A stretch of DNA of 19,739 nt from JALORV01 sp035429725 (GCA_035429725.1 DAOMFI010000052.1:1-19739), one strand, 5' to 3'. Positions 6,075-14,303 are shown, numbered from the stretch's first letter. Program-made: numbers and translations. The notes: a model not told the origin generated them from the letters alone.

Positions 6075-7021
6075 CAAGCTGCCCCGGTTCCGACCAGGGC
6101 GTCGGCGAACTCGGCGGCGGAGAACGGCTGCAGGTCGTCGATGCCTTCGCCGACACCGATGAACAAAATGGGCAGCGGCTTGTCGCCACGGGATGCTGCG
6201 ATGGCCACCAGCACGCCGCCCTTGGCCGTGCCGTCCAGCTTCGTCACCACCAGGCCGGTCAGGCCGACCGCAGCGTCGAAGGCCTGGACTTGCGCGAGCG
6301 CGTTCTGGCCATTCGTGCCGTCGACGATGAGAATCACCTCGTGGGGTGCGCCGGGCAACGCCTTATCCTGCGCACGCTTGACGCGCTTCAGCTCTTCCAT
6401 CAGGTGCGACTGCGTCGGCAGGCGCCCCGCCGTGTCGGCGATCAGCACATCGACGCCGCGCGCCTTCGCGGCAGAAACCGCGTCGAAAACTACGGCGGCC
6501 GGGTCGCCACCACTTTGCGCGATCACCTCGACCTGGTTGCGCGCGCCCCAGATAGCGAGCTGCTCACGCGCCGCCGCGCGGAAGGTATCGCCGGCCGCCA
6601 GCAGCACGGAACGATGCTGGCCGGCGAACCACTTGGCGAGCTTGCCGATCGATGTCGTCTTGCCGGAGCCGTTGACACCACAAACCATGACGACGTAGGG
6701 CTTCTCGTGCGTGAGATCGAAGCGGCCTTCGGCGGGCGCAAGCCGGCGCGCCAGCTCGTCGCGCAGGGCCAGTCGCACCTCGTCGGCCGACTTCAGTCCT
6801 TTGAGCTTGATCTCCGCGCGCAGTGTTTCGATCAACTTGCTGGCGGTCGCCACGCCGACGTCGGCGCCGATCAGCGCCATCTCGAGGTCCTCGAGCAGCG
6901 CGTCGTCGATGACTCCGCCGGAAAAAAGTCCGACGATGTTGACGCGTGTCTTGTCGAGTCCGCGCTTGAGCCGCGCGAGCCATCCGCCCTTGGCGCCGTC
7001 GGCAGAAGCGGGGCTTATCAT
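6074..7021 (-). CDS. ftsY: Signal recognition particle receptor FtsY
   Basis: FtsY is the SRP receptor GTPase that docks ribosome–SRP complexes at the inner membrane. From the ATG at 7021 the protein has 315 residues. That is a short form without the long acidic A domain of the 497-residue E. coli protein. The N domain begins with WLARLKRGLDKTRVNIVG, an amphipathic membrane-contacting segment. The G domain shows GVNGSGKTTSIGKLA (P-loop), AGDTFRAAAREQL, ADTAGRLPT and VTKLDGTAKGG. The frame is open for 85 codons upstream but overlaps divergent rsmD and lacks family similarity, so the start at 7021 is preferred. No strong Shine-Dalgarno site is seen. The stop overlaps the ppx start by one base, indicating coupled translation. 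Confidence 0.96.
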   Translation of the reverse strand: MISPASADGAKGGWLARLKRGLDKTRVNIVGLFSGGVIDDALLEDLEMALIGADVGVATASKLIETLRAEIKLKGLKSADEVRLALRDELARRLAPAEGRFDLTHEKPYVVMVCGVNGSGKTTSIGKLAKWFAGQHRSVLLAAGDTFRAAAREQLAIWGARNQVEVIAQSGGDPAAVVFDAVSAAKARGVDVLIADTAGRLPTQSHLMEELKRVKRAQDKALPGAPHEVILIVDGTNGQNALAQVQAFDAAVGLTGLVVTKLDGTAKGGVLVAIAASRGDKPLPILFIGVGEGIDDLQPFSAAEFADALVGTGAA

Positions 7022-7096
7022 CAAACGATGCGGGAGAAACGGTCGGAAGGAGTGTTGAATCGACAGTGCGGAACGGTTGCCGCGAAGTCGCATTCG

Positions 7097-7102
7097 AGTG
7101 TA
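7097..7102 (-). promoter_or_regulatory. Possible -10 of the ftsY promoter
   Basis: TACACT on the minus strand sits 76 bp before the ftsY ATG, in the 102-bp divergent gap with rsmD. No clear -35 is found. It is a weak motif match. Confidence 0.2.
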
Positions 7103-7123
7103 ACAAAGCCTTCTCGCGCTTCG

Positions 7124-7717
7124 ATGACGGCGCAGCAGCGTCTGCGCGGGGCACCGCGCCAGGTGCGCATCATCGGCGGTCTGTGGAAGCGGTCGCCGCT
7201 GCCGGTGCCCGATGTCGCCGGCCTGCGCCCGACGCCTGACCGGGTGCGGGAGACGCTCTTCAACTGGCTGCAGCACCTGCGGCCTGATTTTTCAACGCTG
7301 CGTGGTCTGGATCTCTTCGCCGGTACCGGTGCGCTCGGCTTCGAACTCGCCTCGCGCGGGGCGCGCTCCGTGCTGCTCGTCGAATCGAATCCTCAGGCGC
7401 TGCACTCGCTGCGTTCGACGCGCGAGCGGCTGGCGGCCACCGCAGTCGAGGTACGGGCCGGCGACGGACTTGCCGTGGCGGCAGCGCTCGCGCCGGGCTC
7501 GTTCGACGTGATCTTCCTCGATCCTCCATTTGATGCCGGCCTGCAGGGTCCGGCGCTGGCCGTGGCGCGGCGGCTGCTGGCGGCAGGGGGACTCTTGTAC
7601 CTCGAGGCTCCAGCCGCCCTAGCGCCCGAGCAGGCGCAGCAGGCCGGCCTGGAAGTTGTCCGGAGCGGCCGGGCGGGGCATGTTTCGTTTCATTTGCTGC
7701 GACCGCCGACTGCATGA
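7124..7717 (+). CDS. rsmD: 16S rRNA (guanine(966)-N(2))-methyltransferase RsmD
   Basis: RsmD methylates G966 in the 30S subunit using S-adenosylmethionine. The 197-residue protein is the normal length. It has VRIIGGLWKRSPLPVP and GLRPTPDRVRETLFNWL at the N-terminus, SAM-binding motif I LDLFAGTGALGFE, the acidic loop motif LLVESN, and the catalytic DPPF motif in DVIFLDPPFDAG. The ATG at 7124 was chosen because homology starts a few residues later and upstream sequence overlaps ftsY on the other strand. It is divergent from ftsY, the arrangement seen in many gammaproteobacteria. coaD follows 49 bases after its stop, giving the common rsmD–coaD pair. Confidence 0.94.
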   Translation: MTAQQRLRGAPRQVRIIGGLWKRSPLPVPDVAGLRPTPDRVRETLFNWLQHLRPDFSTLRGLDLFAGTGALGFELASRGARSVLLVESNPQALHSLRSTRERLAATAVEVRAGDGLAVAAALAPGSFDVIFLDPPFDAGLQGPALAVARRLLAAGGLLYLEAPAALAPEQAQQAGLEVVRSGRAGHVSFHLLRPPTA

Positions 7718-7723
7718 ATAATC

Positions 7724-7735
7724 CCCGGCGCCGGG
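7724..7735. repeat. 12-bp perfect palindrome between rsmD and coaD
   Basis: CCCGGCGCCGGG is self-complementary and lies in the 49-bp rsmD–coaD gap. It has no following T-tract, so it is not an intrinsic terminator. It may be an RNA stem or simply GC-rich spacer. Confidence 0.3.
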
Positions 7736-7766
7736 CCGCGGAGCGGGCCGCTGAGGAGACAATGCC

Positions 7767-8273
7767 ATGGTGATCGCCGTCTATCCCGGCACCTTTGACC
7801 CGCTGACGCGCGGCCACGAGGATCTCGTGCGGCGTGCGGCGGGGCTCTTCTCCAAGCTGGTGGTCGGCGTGGCGGACAGTCGCGCCAAGAAGCCGTTCTT
7901 CGTGCTCGATGAGCGCATCGCCATCGCCCGCGAAGTCCTCTCGCATTATCCGAACGTCGAAGTAGCGGGCTTCCGGGGTCTGCTGAAGGACTTCGTCCGC
8001 GAGCAGCAGGCGCGGGTCATCGTGCGAGGCCTGCGTGCCGTCAGCGACTTCGAGTACGAATTCCAGATGGCAGGCATGAACCGCTACCTGCTGCCTGACG
8101 TCGAGACGATGTTCCTGACACCGTCGGACCAGTACCAGTTCATCTCGGGCACGATCGTGCGCGAGATCGCCACGCTCGGCGGCGATGTCAGCAAGTTCGT
8201 TTTCCCGTCGGTCGAGAAGTGGCTCAAGGTCAAGATCGAGCAGATGGGCGGCGCGGGCTCATCTGAGAGCTGA
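7767..8273 (+). CDS. coaD: Pantetheine-phosphate adenylyltransferase
   Basis: CoaD transfers an adenylyl group from ATP to 4'-phosphopantetheine, the penultimate step of coenzyme A synthesis. The 168-residue protein opens with AVYPGTFDPLTRGHEDLV, holding the nucleotidyltransferase TxGH motif. It also contains VRGLRAVSDFEYEFQMAGMNRYL and the C-terminal ISGTIVREIA motif, which corresponds to ISSTxxR. A good ribosome-binding site, GAGGAGA (7753-7759), precedes the ATG at 7767. The neighbours are rsmD upstream and a DUF418 gene 7 bases downstream. Confidence 0.97.
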   Translation: MVIAVYPGTFDPLTRGHEDLVRRAAGLFSKLVVGVADSRAKKPFFVLDERIAIAREVLSHYPNVEVAGFRGLLKDFVREQQARVIVRGLRAVSDFEYEFQMAGMNRYLLPDVETMFLTPSDQYQFISGTIVREIATLGGDVSKFVFPSVEKWLKVKIEQMGGAGSSES

Positions 8274-8280
8274 TGCCGCC

Positions 8281-9447
8281 TTGACAGCAACAAGCGCGCG
8301 GGACCCGCGCATCGACGCCCTGCGCGGTGTCGCCCTCGCGGGCATTCTTCTGGTCAACATCCAGTCCTATCTCTACGGCGCAATCAATCCGATCGGCTTT
8401 CTCGAAACCGGGGCGAGCACCCTCGACCGCATTGCCCACTTCGTCACGGCTACCTTCGTCGCGGGAAAGTTCATGCCGCTGTTCGGCATGCTGTTCGGGG
8501 CGGGCTTCTCGCTGCTCTATGCGAAGCTGAAGACCACGGTAGCGGATCCGCGCGCGGCGTATCGCCGCCGCCTGCTCTTCCTGTTCGTGTTCGGCATCGG
8601 TCATGGCCTGCTGTTTTACTTTGCCGACATCACGCACGCCTACGCGCTGGCGGGCTTCATCCTGCTGCTGTACGCGGATCGGGACGTCGCCTTCATCGCG
8701 CGCGCGACCCTGGCATGGTGGGCCTTCGCCGCTGTCTGGACATTGCTGCTCATCGTGCCGTCGATCGGTGCACCGGCGAGCGCGCCCGTTGAATGGATCG
8801 AGGAAGCCCGCCTGAGTTTCGAGACGAGCGTGCGGCTGGGGTATCTGGATCAGTGGCCGCTGCGCGCGGGGCTCTTCGTATGGCAGGTGCAGGCCAACCT
8901 GCTTGCCCTGCCCGGTGTCGTCGCGCTGATGATGACGGGAGTGCTCGCGCACCGGTCCGGCTGGCTCGAGGATCTCGACACCCCGGCGTGGAGCCGGGCC
9001 GCCGCTCTGGGACTGGCTGTCGGCCTGCCCGCCGCGTTGGGCTATGGAATCTGGTCCGCCACCCACGTATCGCTGGAGGAGAACGTTCTGCCGCCCGCCT
9101 GGGTGCTGGTGCTGCAGTTCCTGGGGCCGGCGCTTTCGATCTTCTACGCGGTCGTGTTCCTCCGGCGTGCGCCTGACGTCGTCGTGACCTGGCTCGCGCC
9201 CGCCGGAAGAATGCCGCTCACCAACTATCTGCTGCAATCGGTGGCGATGGGAGCGTTGCTTTCCGGCTGGGGCCTCGCCCTCGGGATCAGCGCCGGTTAT
9301 GCCGAAGTGAGCGCACTGGCACTCGGCGTGTTTGGGCTGCAGGTGGTGTTCAGTCGCTGGTGGCTGGCCCGCTATGCCCAGGGGCCGCTCGAAGCAGCAT
9401 GGCGCGCCTGGACCTACCACGGCCTCAGGCGAGCAATGCCGACCTAA
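8281..9447 (+). CDS. DUF418-domain inner-membrane protein (YeiB-like)
   Basis: This 388-residue protein is very hydrophobic, with roughly ten predicted membrane helices. The N-terminal RIDALRGVALAGILLVNIQ is the signature of the heparan-acetyltransferase-like/DUF418 group. The C-terminal third has LAPAGRMPLTNYLLQS and a terminal WRAWTY, typical of DUF418. The family's biochemical function is not established. No ATG is available near the expected N-terminus. I chose TTG at 8281, 7 bases after the coaD stop, because it gives the normal short N-terminus before RIDALRG; CTG 8263 would overlap coaD. Its stop overlaps that of the convergent MOSC gene by a few bases. Confidence 0.85.
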   Translation: MTATSARDPRIDALRGVALAGILLVNIQSYLYGAINPIGFLETGASTLDRIAHFVTATFVAGKFMPLFGMLFGAGFSLLYAKLKTTVADPRAAYRRRLLFLFVFGIGHGLLFYFADITHAYALAGFILLLYADRDVAFIARATLAWWAFAAVWTLLLIVPSIGAPASAPVEWIEEARLSFETSVRLGYLDQWPLRAGLFVWQVQANLLALPGVVALMMTGVLAHRSGWLEDLDTPAWSRAAALGLAVGLPAALGYGIWSATHVSLEENVLPPAWVLVLQFLGPALSIFYAVVFLRRAPDVVVTWLAPAGRMPLTNYLLQSVAMGALLSGWGLALGISAGYAEVSALALGVFGLQVVFSRWWLARYAQGPLEAAWRAWTYHGLRRAMPT

Positions 9448-10286
9448 CCGAAGCCGATCGTCAGGCTGGCGGCGTCGCCGCGTGCCAGGGTGCAGCCGGC
9501 GCCGCGCACGACGATCGCATTGACGCCGAACGTGATGCCGCCAGCGCGCGCGTTGTCGCGATAGATGGCGAGCGTGTCGCCGGGCTCGGTCGAAGGCTCA
9601 CCGGTCGCAGGATCGACGTTCGGCACTGAGCAGCGCACGCAGGGCTTCACGACTTTGAGCTCGGCATCGCCCAGCGCGACCCGCTCGACATAGTCCTCTT
9701 CGAACGCATCGACACCGTTCAGCACGATGTTCGGGCGGAAGCGTTCGATGCCGACCTCGGCGATGCCGCGCTTGGCGAGCCGCGCGTTGAGATCGGCCAG
9801 CGAGGCGGTCGACGCGACCAGCAGCGCGAACGCATCGGCGAACTTGTAGGGCGCCGCCGTCGCTCCCGTGTAGCGCACGTTCGACAAGCGCCGTGCTTCG
9901 GGATCGAAGCGCATCAGGCGGCACGTTTGGCCGAGATAGCGCGACAACCACGCATCTGCGACTTCTCCCTGCGTAACGGCGGCCACCGTGTCGTTCCAGA
10001 CCGTGACATTGACGACGTCGCCTTCGCTCGCGAAGGGAACTTCGAGCTGCAGCATGCCGGGGGCTCTGAGCCGGAGCGCGGTCGACGTCAGGCGCGTCTC
10101 GATCAGCGCCATCCGCGGCAGTTCGCGCTGGCTCAGAAATTCGCCGTCGGCATCGACGACGACCCACTCGCGGTCGCCTATGCCGTCGACCTCGAGACCG
10201 GTCGCGGCCAGCGTGGCGCGCTCGACCTCGATGCCGCGGCATCCCTTGACCGGGTACAGGAACAACTGTGCGATCGAGGCAGCCAT
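9444..10286 (-). CDS. MOSC-domain protein (YcbX/mARC-like molybdenum cofactor sulfurase family)
   Basis: The 280-residue protein has an N-terminal MOSC beta-barrel domain starting AQLFLYPVKGCRGIEVERA. A C-terminal MOSC domain includes ERFRPNIVLNG and VKPCVRCSVPNVDPATG. One of C216 and C219 is the probable molybdenum cofactor ligand. Related enzymes (YcbX, mammalian mARC) reduce N-hydroxylated compounds. E. coli YcbX carries a C-terminal 2Fe-2S ferredoxin domain. That domain is absent here, so a separate electron donor would be needed if this is a reductase. The start lies 8 bases after the ychF stop, so the two form a transcription unit. Its substrate is unknown. Confidence 0.9.
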   Translation of the reverse strand: MAASIAQLFLYPVKGCRGIEVERATLAATGLEVDGIGDREWVVVDADGEFLSQRELPRMALIETRLTSTALRLRAPGMLQLEVPFASEGDVVNVTVWNDTVAAVTQGEVADAWLSRYLGQTCRLMRFDPEARRLSNVRYTGATAAPYKFADAFALLVASTASLADLNARLAKRGIAEVGIERFRPNIVLNGVDAFEEDYVERVALGDAELKVVKPCVRCSVPNVDPATGEPSTEPGDTLAIYRDNARAGGITFGVNAIVVRGAGCTLARGDAASLTIGFG

Positions 10287-10294
10287 CGTTGGAC

Positions 10295-11389
10295 TCAGAC
10301 GTTGAACAGGAAGTTGAGTACATCGCCGTCGCGCACGACGTACTCCCTGCCTTCCGCGCGCATCTTGCCGGCCTCCTTGGCGCCCTGTTCGCCCTTGTGG
10401 GCAACGAAGTCCTCGTAGGCGATGGTCTGCGCGCGGATGAAGCCCTTCTCAAAGTCGGTGTGGATCACCCCGGCCGCCTGCGGAGCCGTACTGCCAGCGG
10501 TGATGGTCCATGCGCGCACTTCCTTCGGACCGACGGTGAAATAGGTCTGCAGGCCCAGCAGGGTGTAGCCGGCGCGGATCAGCCGGTTCAGTCCCGGTTC
10601 GTGCATCCCCATGTCGGCCAGGAAGATCTCCTTGTCCTCGTCGGGCAGGTCCGCGATCTCGGCCTCGATCTTCGCGCATACCGCCACGACCGGCGCGCCT
10701 TCCTTCGCGGCGTACGCGCGCACACGTTCGAGCAGGGGATTGCCCTCGAAACCGTGCTCTTCGACGTTGGCGACGTACATCGTCGGCTTCGCCGTCAGCA
10801 GGAAGAGCGGGCGCAGCACGGCCTTCTCTTCTTCATAGAGGTCGACTGAACGTACCGGCCTTGCTTCGTTGAGCGCGGGCAGGATCTTCTCGAGCGCATC
10901 GACCAGCCGCTTTGCTTCCTTGTCGCCGCCGCTCTTGGCCACCTTGGTGTAGCGCGCAAGCTGCTTTTCAACCGTCTGCAGATCGGCGAGTGCCAGCTCG
11001 GTGTTGATGACCTCGATGTCGGAAATCGGATCGATCCTGCCGGCGACGTGGACGACATTCGGATCCTCGAAGCAGCGGACGATGTGCGCGATCGCGTCGC
11101 ACTCGCGGATGTTGGCAAGGAACTGGTTGCCCAGGCCTTCGCCCTTGCTCGCGCCGGCAACGAGGCCGGCGATGTCGACGAACTCGACCGTGGCGGGCAG
11201 CACCTTCTGGGGCTTCGCGATCGCGGCGAGCGCCTGCAGACGCGCATCGGGCACTTCGACGATGCCGACATTGGGCTCGATCGTGCAGAACGGGTAGTTC
11301 TCGGCCGCGATGCCGGCCTTTGTCAGTGCGTTGAAGAGCGTCGACTTGCCGACATTGGGCAGGCCGACGATGCCGCATTTCAGGGCCAT
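10295..11389 (-). CDS. ychF: Redox-regulated ATPase YchF (OLA1 family)
   Basis: The 364-residue protein is nearly the length of E. coli YchF (363). It opens with CGIVGLPNVGKSTLFNALTKAG (P-loop near residues 8-16), then FVDIAGLVAGASKGEGLGNQFL (G3 region). The family-specific G4 variant NVEE begins at residue 208; it replaces NKxD and confers ATP preference over GTP. A central coiled-coil follows the G domain and a C-terminal TGS domain ends in GDVLNFLFNV. YchF binds ribosomes and is linked to the oxidative stress response. The ATG at 11389 matches the family start. The gene is divergent from a GNAT gene and is followed by the MOSC gene. The block pth–ychF, usually adjacent, is here split by the patatin/GNAT group. 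Confidence 0.97.
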   Translation of the reverse strand: MALKCGIVGLPNVGKSTLFNALTKAGIAAENYPFCTIEPNVGIVEVPDARLQALAAIAKPQKVLPATVEFVDIAGLVAGASKGEGLGNQFLANIRECDAIAHIVRCFEDPNVVHVAGRIDPISDIEVINTELALADLQTVEKQLARYTKVAKSGGDKEAKRLVDALEKILPALNEARPVRSVDLYEEEKAVLRPLFLLTAKPTMYVANVEEHGFEGNPLLERVRAYAAKEGAPVVAVCAKIEAEIADLPDEDKEIFLADMGMHEPGLNRLIRAGYTLLGLQTYFTVGPKEVRAWTITAGSTAPQAAGVIHTDFEKGFIRAQTIAYEDFVAHKGEQGAKEAGKMRAEGREYVVRDGDVLNFLFNV

Positions 11390-11428
11390 TGGGAGATGTC
11401 CGGTGCGCCGCGCGGGCGAAAGCGTGCA

Positions 11429-11434
11429 ATTATC
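11429..11434 (-). promoter_or_regulatory. Possible -10 of the ychF promoter
   Basis: GATAAT on the minus strand lies 40 bp before the ychF ATG in the 68-bp gap shared with the divergent GNAT gene. The candidate -35 (TGGGAA at 17 bp) is poor. It is a motif match only. Confidence 0.3.
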
Positions 11435-11457
11435 GCAAGCCTTGGAAGACTTTCCCA

Positions 11458-11916
11458 ATGACCATGACCGTCGAACTGAGGGAAGTGACGAAGGACACCG
11501 TGTCCGCCGTATGCAAGCTCGACGCTGGGGACGGCGGCAAGCAGGTTGCGCCGAACGCCGTGTCGATTGCGCAGGCCTACTTTTCGCCGGAAGCGTGGTT
11601 CCGCGCCATCCACGCCGGTGACGAACTGGTCGGCTTCGTGATGCTCCACGACCACACTCTGGTCGAGGCGCCCGAGGAGCGTGAGTTCTTCCTTTGGCGC
11701 CTGATGATCGACCGTCGTTACCAGGGCAAGGGCTACGGCCATCATGCGGTCGAACGCCTGGTCGAACATGTACGCACCCGGCCTGCGGCCGAACGGCTGC
11801 TGGTGTCACACGTCAAGGATGCCGACCGTCTCGCCCGCTTCTACCAGTCGCTCGGCTTCCGCTATACGGGCAAGGAGGACGCGGGCGAGCTGGTCATGGC
11901 GCGGGACCTCGGTTGA
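11458..11916 (+). CDS. GNAT acetyltransferase, BltD/spermidine-acetyltransferase-like
   Basis: The 152-residue GNAT-fold protein has the acetyl-CoA pyrophosphate loop RRYQGKGYGHHAVE (R/QxxGxG/A type) preceded by EFFLWRLMID. Near the C-terminus DADRLARFYQSLGFRYTGKE is motif B. The N-terminal layout (VAPNAVSIAQAYFSPEAWFRAIHAGDELVGFVML) resembles BltD-like diamine acetyltransferases, so a polyamine substrate is plausible but unproven. I took the first ATG of MTMTVEL at 11458; the second at 11464 is equally possible. The stop overlaps the TTG start of the next acetyltransferase gene. Confidence 0.85.
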   Translation: MTMTVELREVTKDTVSAVCKLDAGDGGKQVAPNAVSIAQAYFSPEAWFRAIHAGDELVGFVMLHDHTLVEAPEEREFFLWRLMIDRRYQGKGYGHHAVERLVEHVRTRPAAERLLVSHVKDADRLARFYQSLGFRYTGKEDAGELVMARDLG

Positions 11917-12572
11917 CCCCGCTGCGGGCCGACGCGGACTGGATCGCGACCGAGGCGGATCGGTCCGCGGCGTCCGAACTGCAGGCGTTCTACGAGGCGA
12001 ATCCCGAGTACTACGAAGTTGCACATGGCCACGCGCCTGAACCCGATGCCGCGCAGCAGGGATTCGACTTCCGGCCGCCCGCCGACATGCCGTACACCGC
12101 GCTGACGACCTGGCTGATCCGCACGCGTGACTTAGGTCAGGTGATCGGCGAGGTCTCGGTGGCGACCGACCTCCTTGCGCCGGGCGTCACCCACCTCGGC
12201 TTCTTCATCGTTGAAACGTCGCGGCACGGCACGGGCTTCGCGGCCGAACTGCATGCGTCCTACGAGGCCTGGGCGCTCGGGCAGGGCGCACGCTGGCTGC
12301 GCCTCGGAGTGGTCGCAGCACACCAGCGCGCGCACCGCTTCTGGCTACGACAGGGCTACGTCGAGGTCTGCCAACGCCACGATTATGTGCTGGGCGATCT
12401 CAGTCATACGCTGCGGGTGATGGTGAAGCCGCTGGGGGACAACACGCTTGAGGCGTACTTCGCAGCGGTGCCGCGTGACCGACCCCTCAGCGTCGACCGG
12501 CGGCCCGAAGGCAACGATGCGCCCGGGCAGGGGACCGCGAGTGAAACGAACGTTCAGGCCGGTTCAGCCTAG
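11913..12572 (+). CDS. GNAT-family acetyltransferase, second of an overlapping pair
   Basis: I recognise the GNAT fold in the middle: TTWLIRTRDLGQVIGEVSV and FFIVETSRHGTGFAAELHASYEAWA, the latter resembling the acetyl-CoA loop. QRAHRFWLRQGYVEVCQRHDY is motif B. From TTG 11913 the protein has 219 residues. This start overlaps the preceding stop as TTGA, which suggests coupled translation; no ATG lies near the N-terminus of the fold. The last 40 or so residues, rich in polar residues and glycine, look disordered. It is distinct from the upstream GNAT gene and is not a simple duplicate. The substrate is unknown. The stop overlaps that of the convergent patatin gene by 4 bases. Confidence 0.75.
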   Translation: MTPLRADADWIATEADRSAASELQAFYEANPEYYEVAHGHAPEPDAAQQGFDFRPPADMPYTALTTWLIRTRDLGQVIGEVSVATDLLAPGVTHLGFFIVETSRHGTGFAAELHASYEAWALGQGARWLRLGVVAAHQRAHRFWLRQGYVEVCQRHDYVLGDLSHTLRVMVKPLGDNTLEAYFAAVPRDRPLSVDRRPEGNDAPGQGTASETNVQAGSA

Positions 12573-13627
12573 AGCGGCTGCACCTTCGACGGATCTGGCG
12601 ACTGCAGCCAGGCCATAGCCGCGTCCGCGAAGCGCTGTGCCTCGGCGACAGCCTGTTCCCACGCCCTGATGCGTGCGGCGTGATCGGTGCCGTAGCGGTA
12701 GAAATCATTGCGGTCCGGCAGCTTGCCCTTGGGCAGGCGCTCGAGCATCGCCCGCGAGGGCGCGATCAGCAGTACGTTGGACAGCCAATCGTGGCCGCGC
12801 GGACGGGCGCGCCAGGGCAGGTACTTGTCGAGCCATCCGGGTGTCACCCATGGCACGAAATGCGGGTAGAGCACCAGTCGCTCGAGATCCGCATAGGGCA
12901 GCAGCAGGTGATAGTCGATGAGGCCGCCGTCCCAGTAGTCGCCGGGTGGGGCCCCCGCGATGTCGCTTACCGGGTCGCACACGATCGGAATCGAGCCCGA
13001 AGCCAGCAGCGCATCTTCGGTGTTCGCCGCCGAAAGCGCGATGCGTTCGAGGCCGAAAGCGTCAAACGGTGTGCGGAACTGCGACGCGGTGCCGGCCGCG
13101 AAGACCACGCGCCGCAGGTGCGACGCGAGGTGGCGCCGCCCGGCCGCGTTGGCAAGAGCCGCCCGCGCAAACGCACCGCGACCGCGTGATTGCAGTCCCC
13201 TTTGCGCGCGCGCGGTGAGGACAGAGAGGGACGCGCCGGCGCGGATCCGGAGGCCGCCGTTGGCAAGAACGGAGCGGGCGAGCCCCCGGCAGACAGCGGC
13301 GACCTGCTTCGGCGTCGGGCTTTGACCATAGTTCTGCTCATGCACGTAGGCGTGCTGCAGCCGGTCCAGGGCGGCGAGCGGATCGGCCTGCGCCAGCGCC
13401 GCCATGCGCCACGCGCCAATGGATGCACCAACAAACTCGATCTGCGCCGCGGGCGGCAACCATTCGCCAAGCAGCAGGCGATCGAATGGCATCAGCACGA
13501 GGCCCTTCGGTCCGCCAGCGGCGGCCGGAATGCAGGCGATGTCAGCGGGTGCAAGGCCCTGCTGCGCGATGTGCCGGCGCGCGCGCTCACCGGCGCGTAC
13601 TTCGATCCATGCTGTGGACATCGTCAT
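12569..13627 (-). CDS. Patatin-like phospholipase family protein
   Basis: This 352-residue protein has the three patatin features. The glycine-rich oxyanion segment is AAAGGPKGLVL (residues 35-45), the nucleophile elbow is GASIG with S69, and the catalytic aspartate is D233 in DGG. Patatins are Ser-Asp lipid acyl hydrolases. No signal peptide or transmembrane helix is evident, so it is probably cytosolic. I took the ATG at 13627 (MTMSTAW); the ATG at 13621 is possible. The gene follows pth by 43 bases on the same strand and may be read with it. Its lipid substrate is unknown. Confidence 0.85.
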   Translation of the reverse strand: MTMSTAWIEVRAGERARRHIAQQGLAPADIACIPAAAGGPKGLVLMPFDRLLLGEWLPPAAQIEFVGASIGAWRMAALAQADPLAALDRLQHAYVHEQNYGQSPTPKQVAAVCRGLARSVLANGGLRIRAGASLSVLTARAQRGLQSRGRGAFARAALANAAGRRHLASHLRRVVFAAGTASQFRTPFDAFGLERIALSAANTEDALLASGSIPIVCDPVSDIAGAPPGDYWDGGLIDYHLLLPYADLERLVLYPHFVPWVTPGWLDKYLPWRARPRGHDWLSNVLLIAPSRAMLERLPKGKLPDRNDFYRYGTDHAARIRAWEQAVAEAQRFADAAMAWLQSPDPSKVQPL

Positions 13628-13670
13628 GCTGCTGCGCTGGAAACCGCCGGGCGCTGCTGCGCCGGGACAG

Positions 13671-14303
13671 TCAGGACTCCTGCGGCGCCGCGCCTCCCTG
13701 CTTCGTGTGCAGCCTAAGCATGGCCGCCTCGAAGCGACCCTCGGCCAGCAGCTCGACGATCGACTCCGCGCGTTCCAGCGCTTCGTCGATGGCGGCCTGT
13801 TCTTCGCGACGCGGGGGATGTAATACGAAGTCGGCGACGTCCTGCTCGAGTTGCAGTGAGCGCGGGTGTCCGATGCCGATGCGCAGCCGCCAGAAGTCGG
13901 CCGTCGTCAGTTTCGCCTGCGTGTCCTTGAGACCGTTGTGGCCGGCGGTGCCGCCGCCACGCTTGAGCTTCACGGCGCCGGGCGGAAGATCCAGTTCATC
14001 GTGCACGACGAGGATTTCCGTCGGCAGGATCTTGTAGAACAGCGCGAGCGCGACGACGGCCTGGCCCGACCGGTTCATGTACGTCGTCGGCTTGAGCAGC
14101 CAGACGTCGTGGCCGCCAAGACGCAGCCGTGCCGCGTCACCGTGGAACTTGCGCTCGCTCGTGAAGCGGACACCTCCCCGGCGCGCGACGGCATCGACCA
14201 GCCAGTAGCCGGCGTTGTGGCGCGTGGCTTCGTACTCGGCTCCGATGTTGCCGAGTCCGACAATGAGGCGGATGCCCTTTGCGGGGTCGAGTTCGTCTGT
14301 CAT
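13671..14303 (-). CDS. pth: Peptidyl-tRNA hydrolase
   Basis: Pth frees tRNA from peptidyl-tRNA dropped by ribosomes. The 210-residue protein begins after a short extension with RLIVGLGNIGAEYEATRHNAG, giving catalytic H29. It contains the substrate residue N77 (TYMNRSG) and the catalytic partner D102 (VVHDELDLPPG). GGGTAGHNGLKD and RLRIGIGHP complete the family motifs. E. coli Pth has 194 residues. The ATG at 14303 is right after the T-tract of the strong hairpin following rplY. Transcripts from upstream may therefore be largely stopped before pth, or pth may depend on read-through. Confidence 0.97.
   Translation of the reverse strand: MTDELDPAKGIRLIVGLGNIGAEYEATRHNAGYWLVDAVARRGGVRFTSERKFHGDAARLRLGGHDVWLLKPTTYMNRSGQAVVALALFYKILPTEILVVHDELDLPPGAVKLKRGGGTAGHNGLKDTQAKLTTADFWRLRIGIGHPRSLQLEQDVADFVLHPPRREEQAAIDEALERAESIVELLAEGRFEAAMLRLHTKQGGAAPQES

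Noticed and set aside
5361..6698. 445-codon plus-strand frame over ppx and ftsY
   Set aside because: It is antisense to two clear core genes and has no domain signature.
8230..9420. 396-codon minus-strand frame under the DUF418 gene
   Set aside because: It has no recognisable motif, while the plus strand encodes a coherent multi-helix membrane protein.
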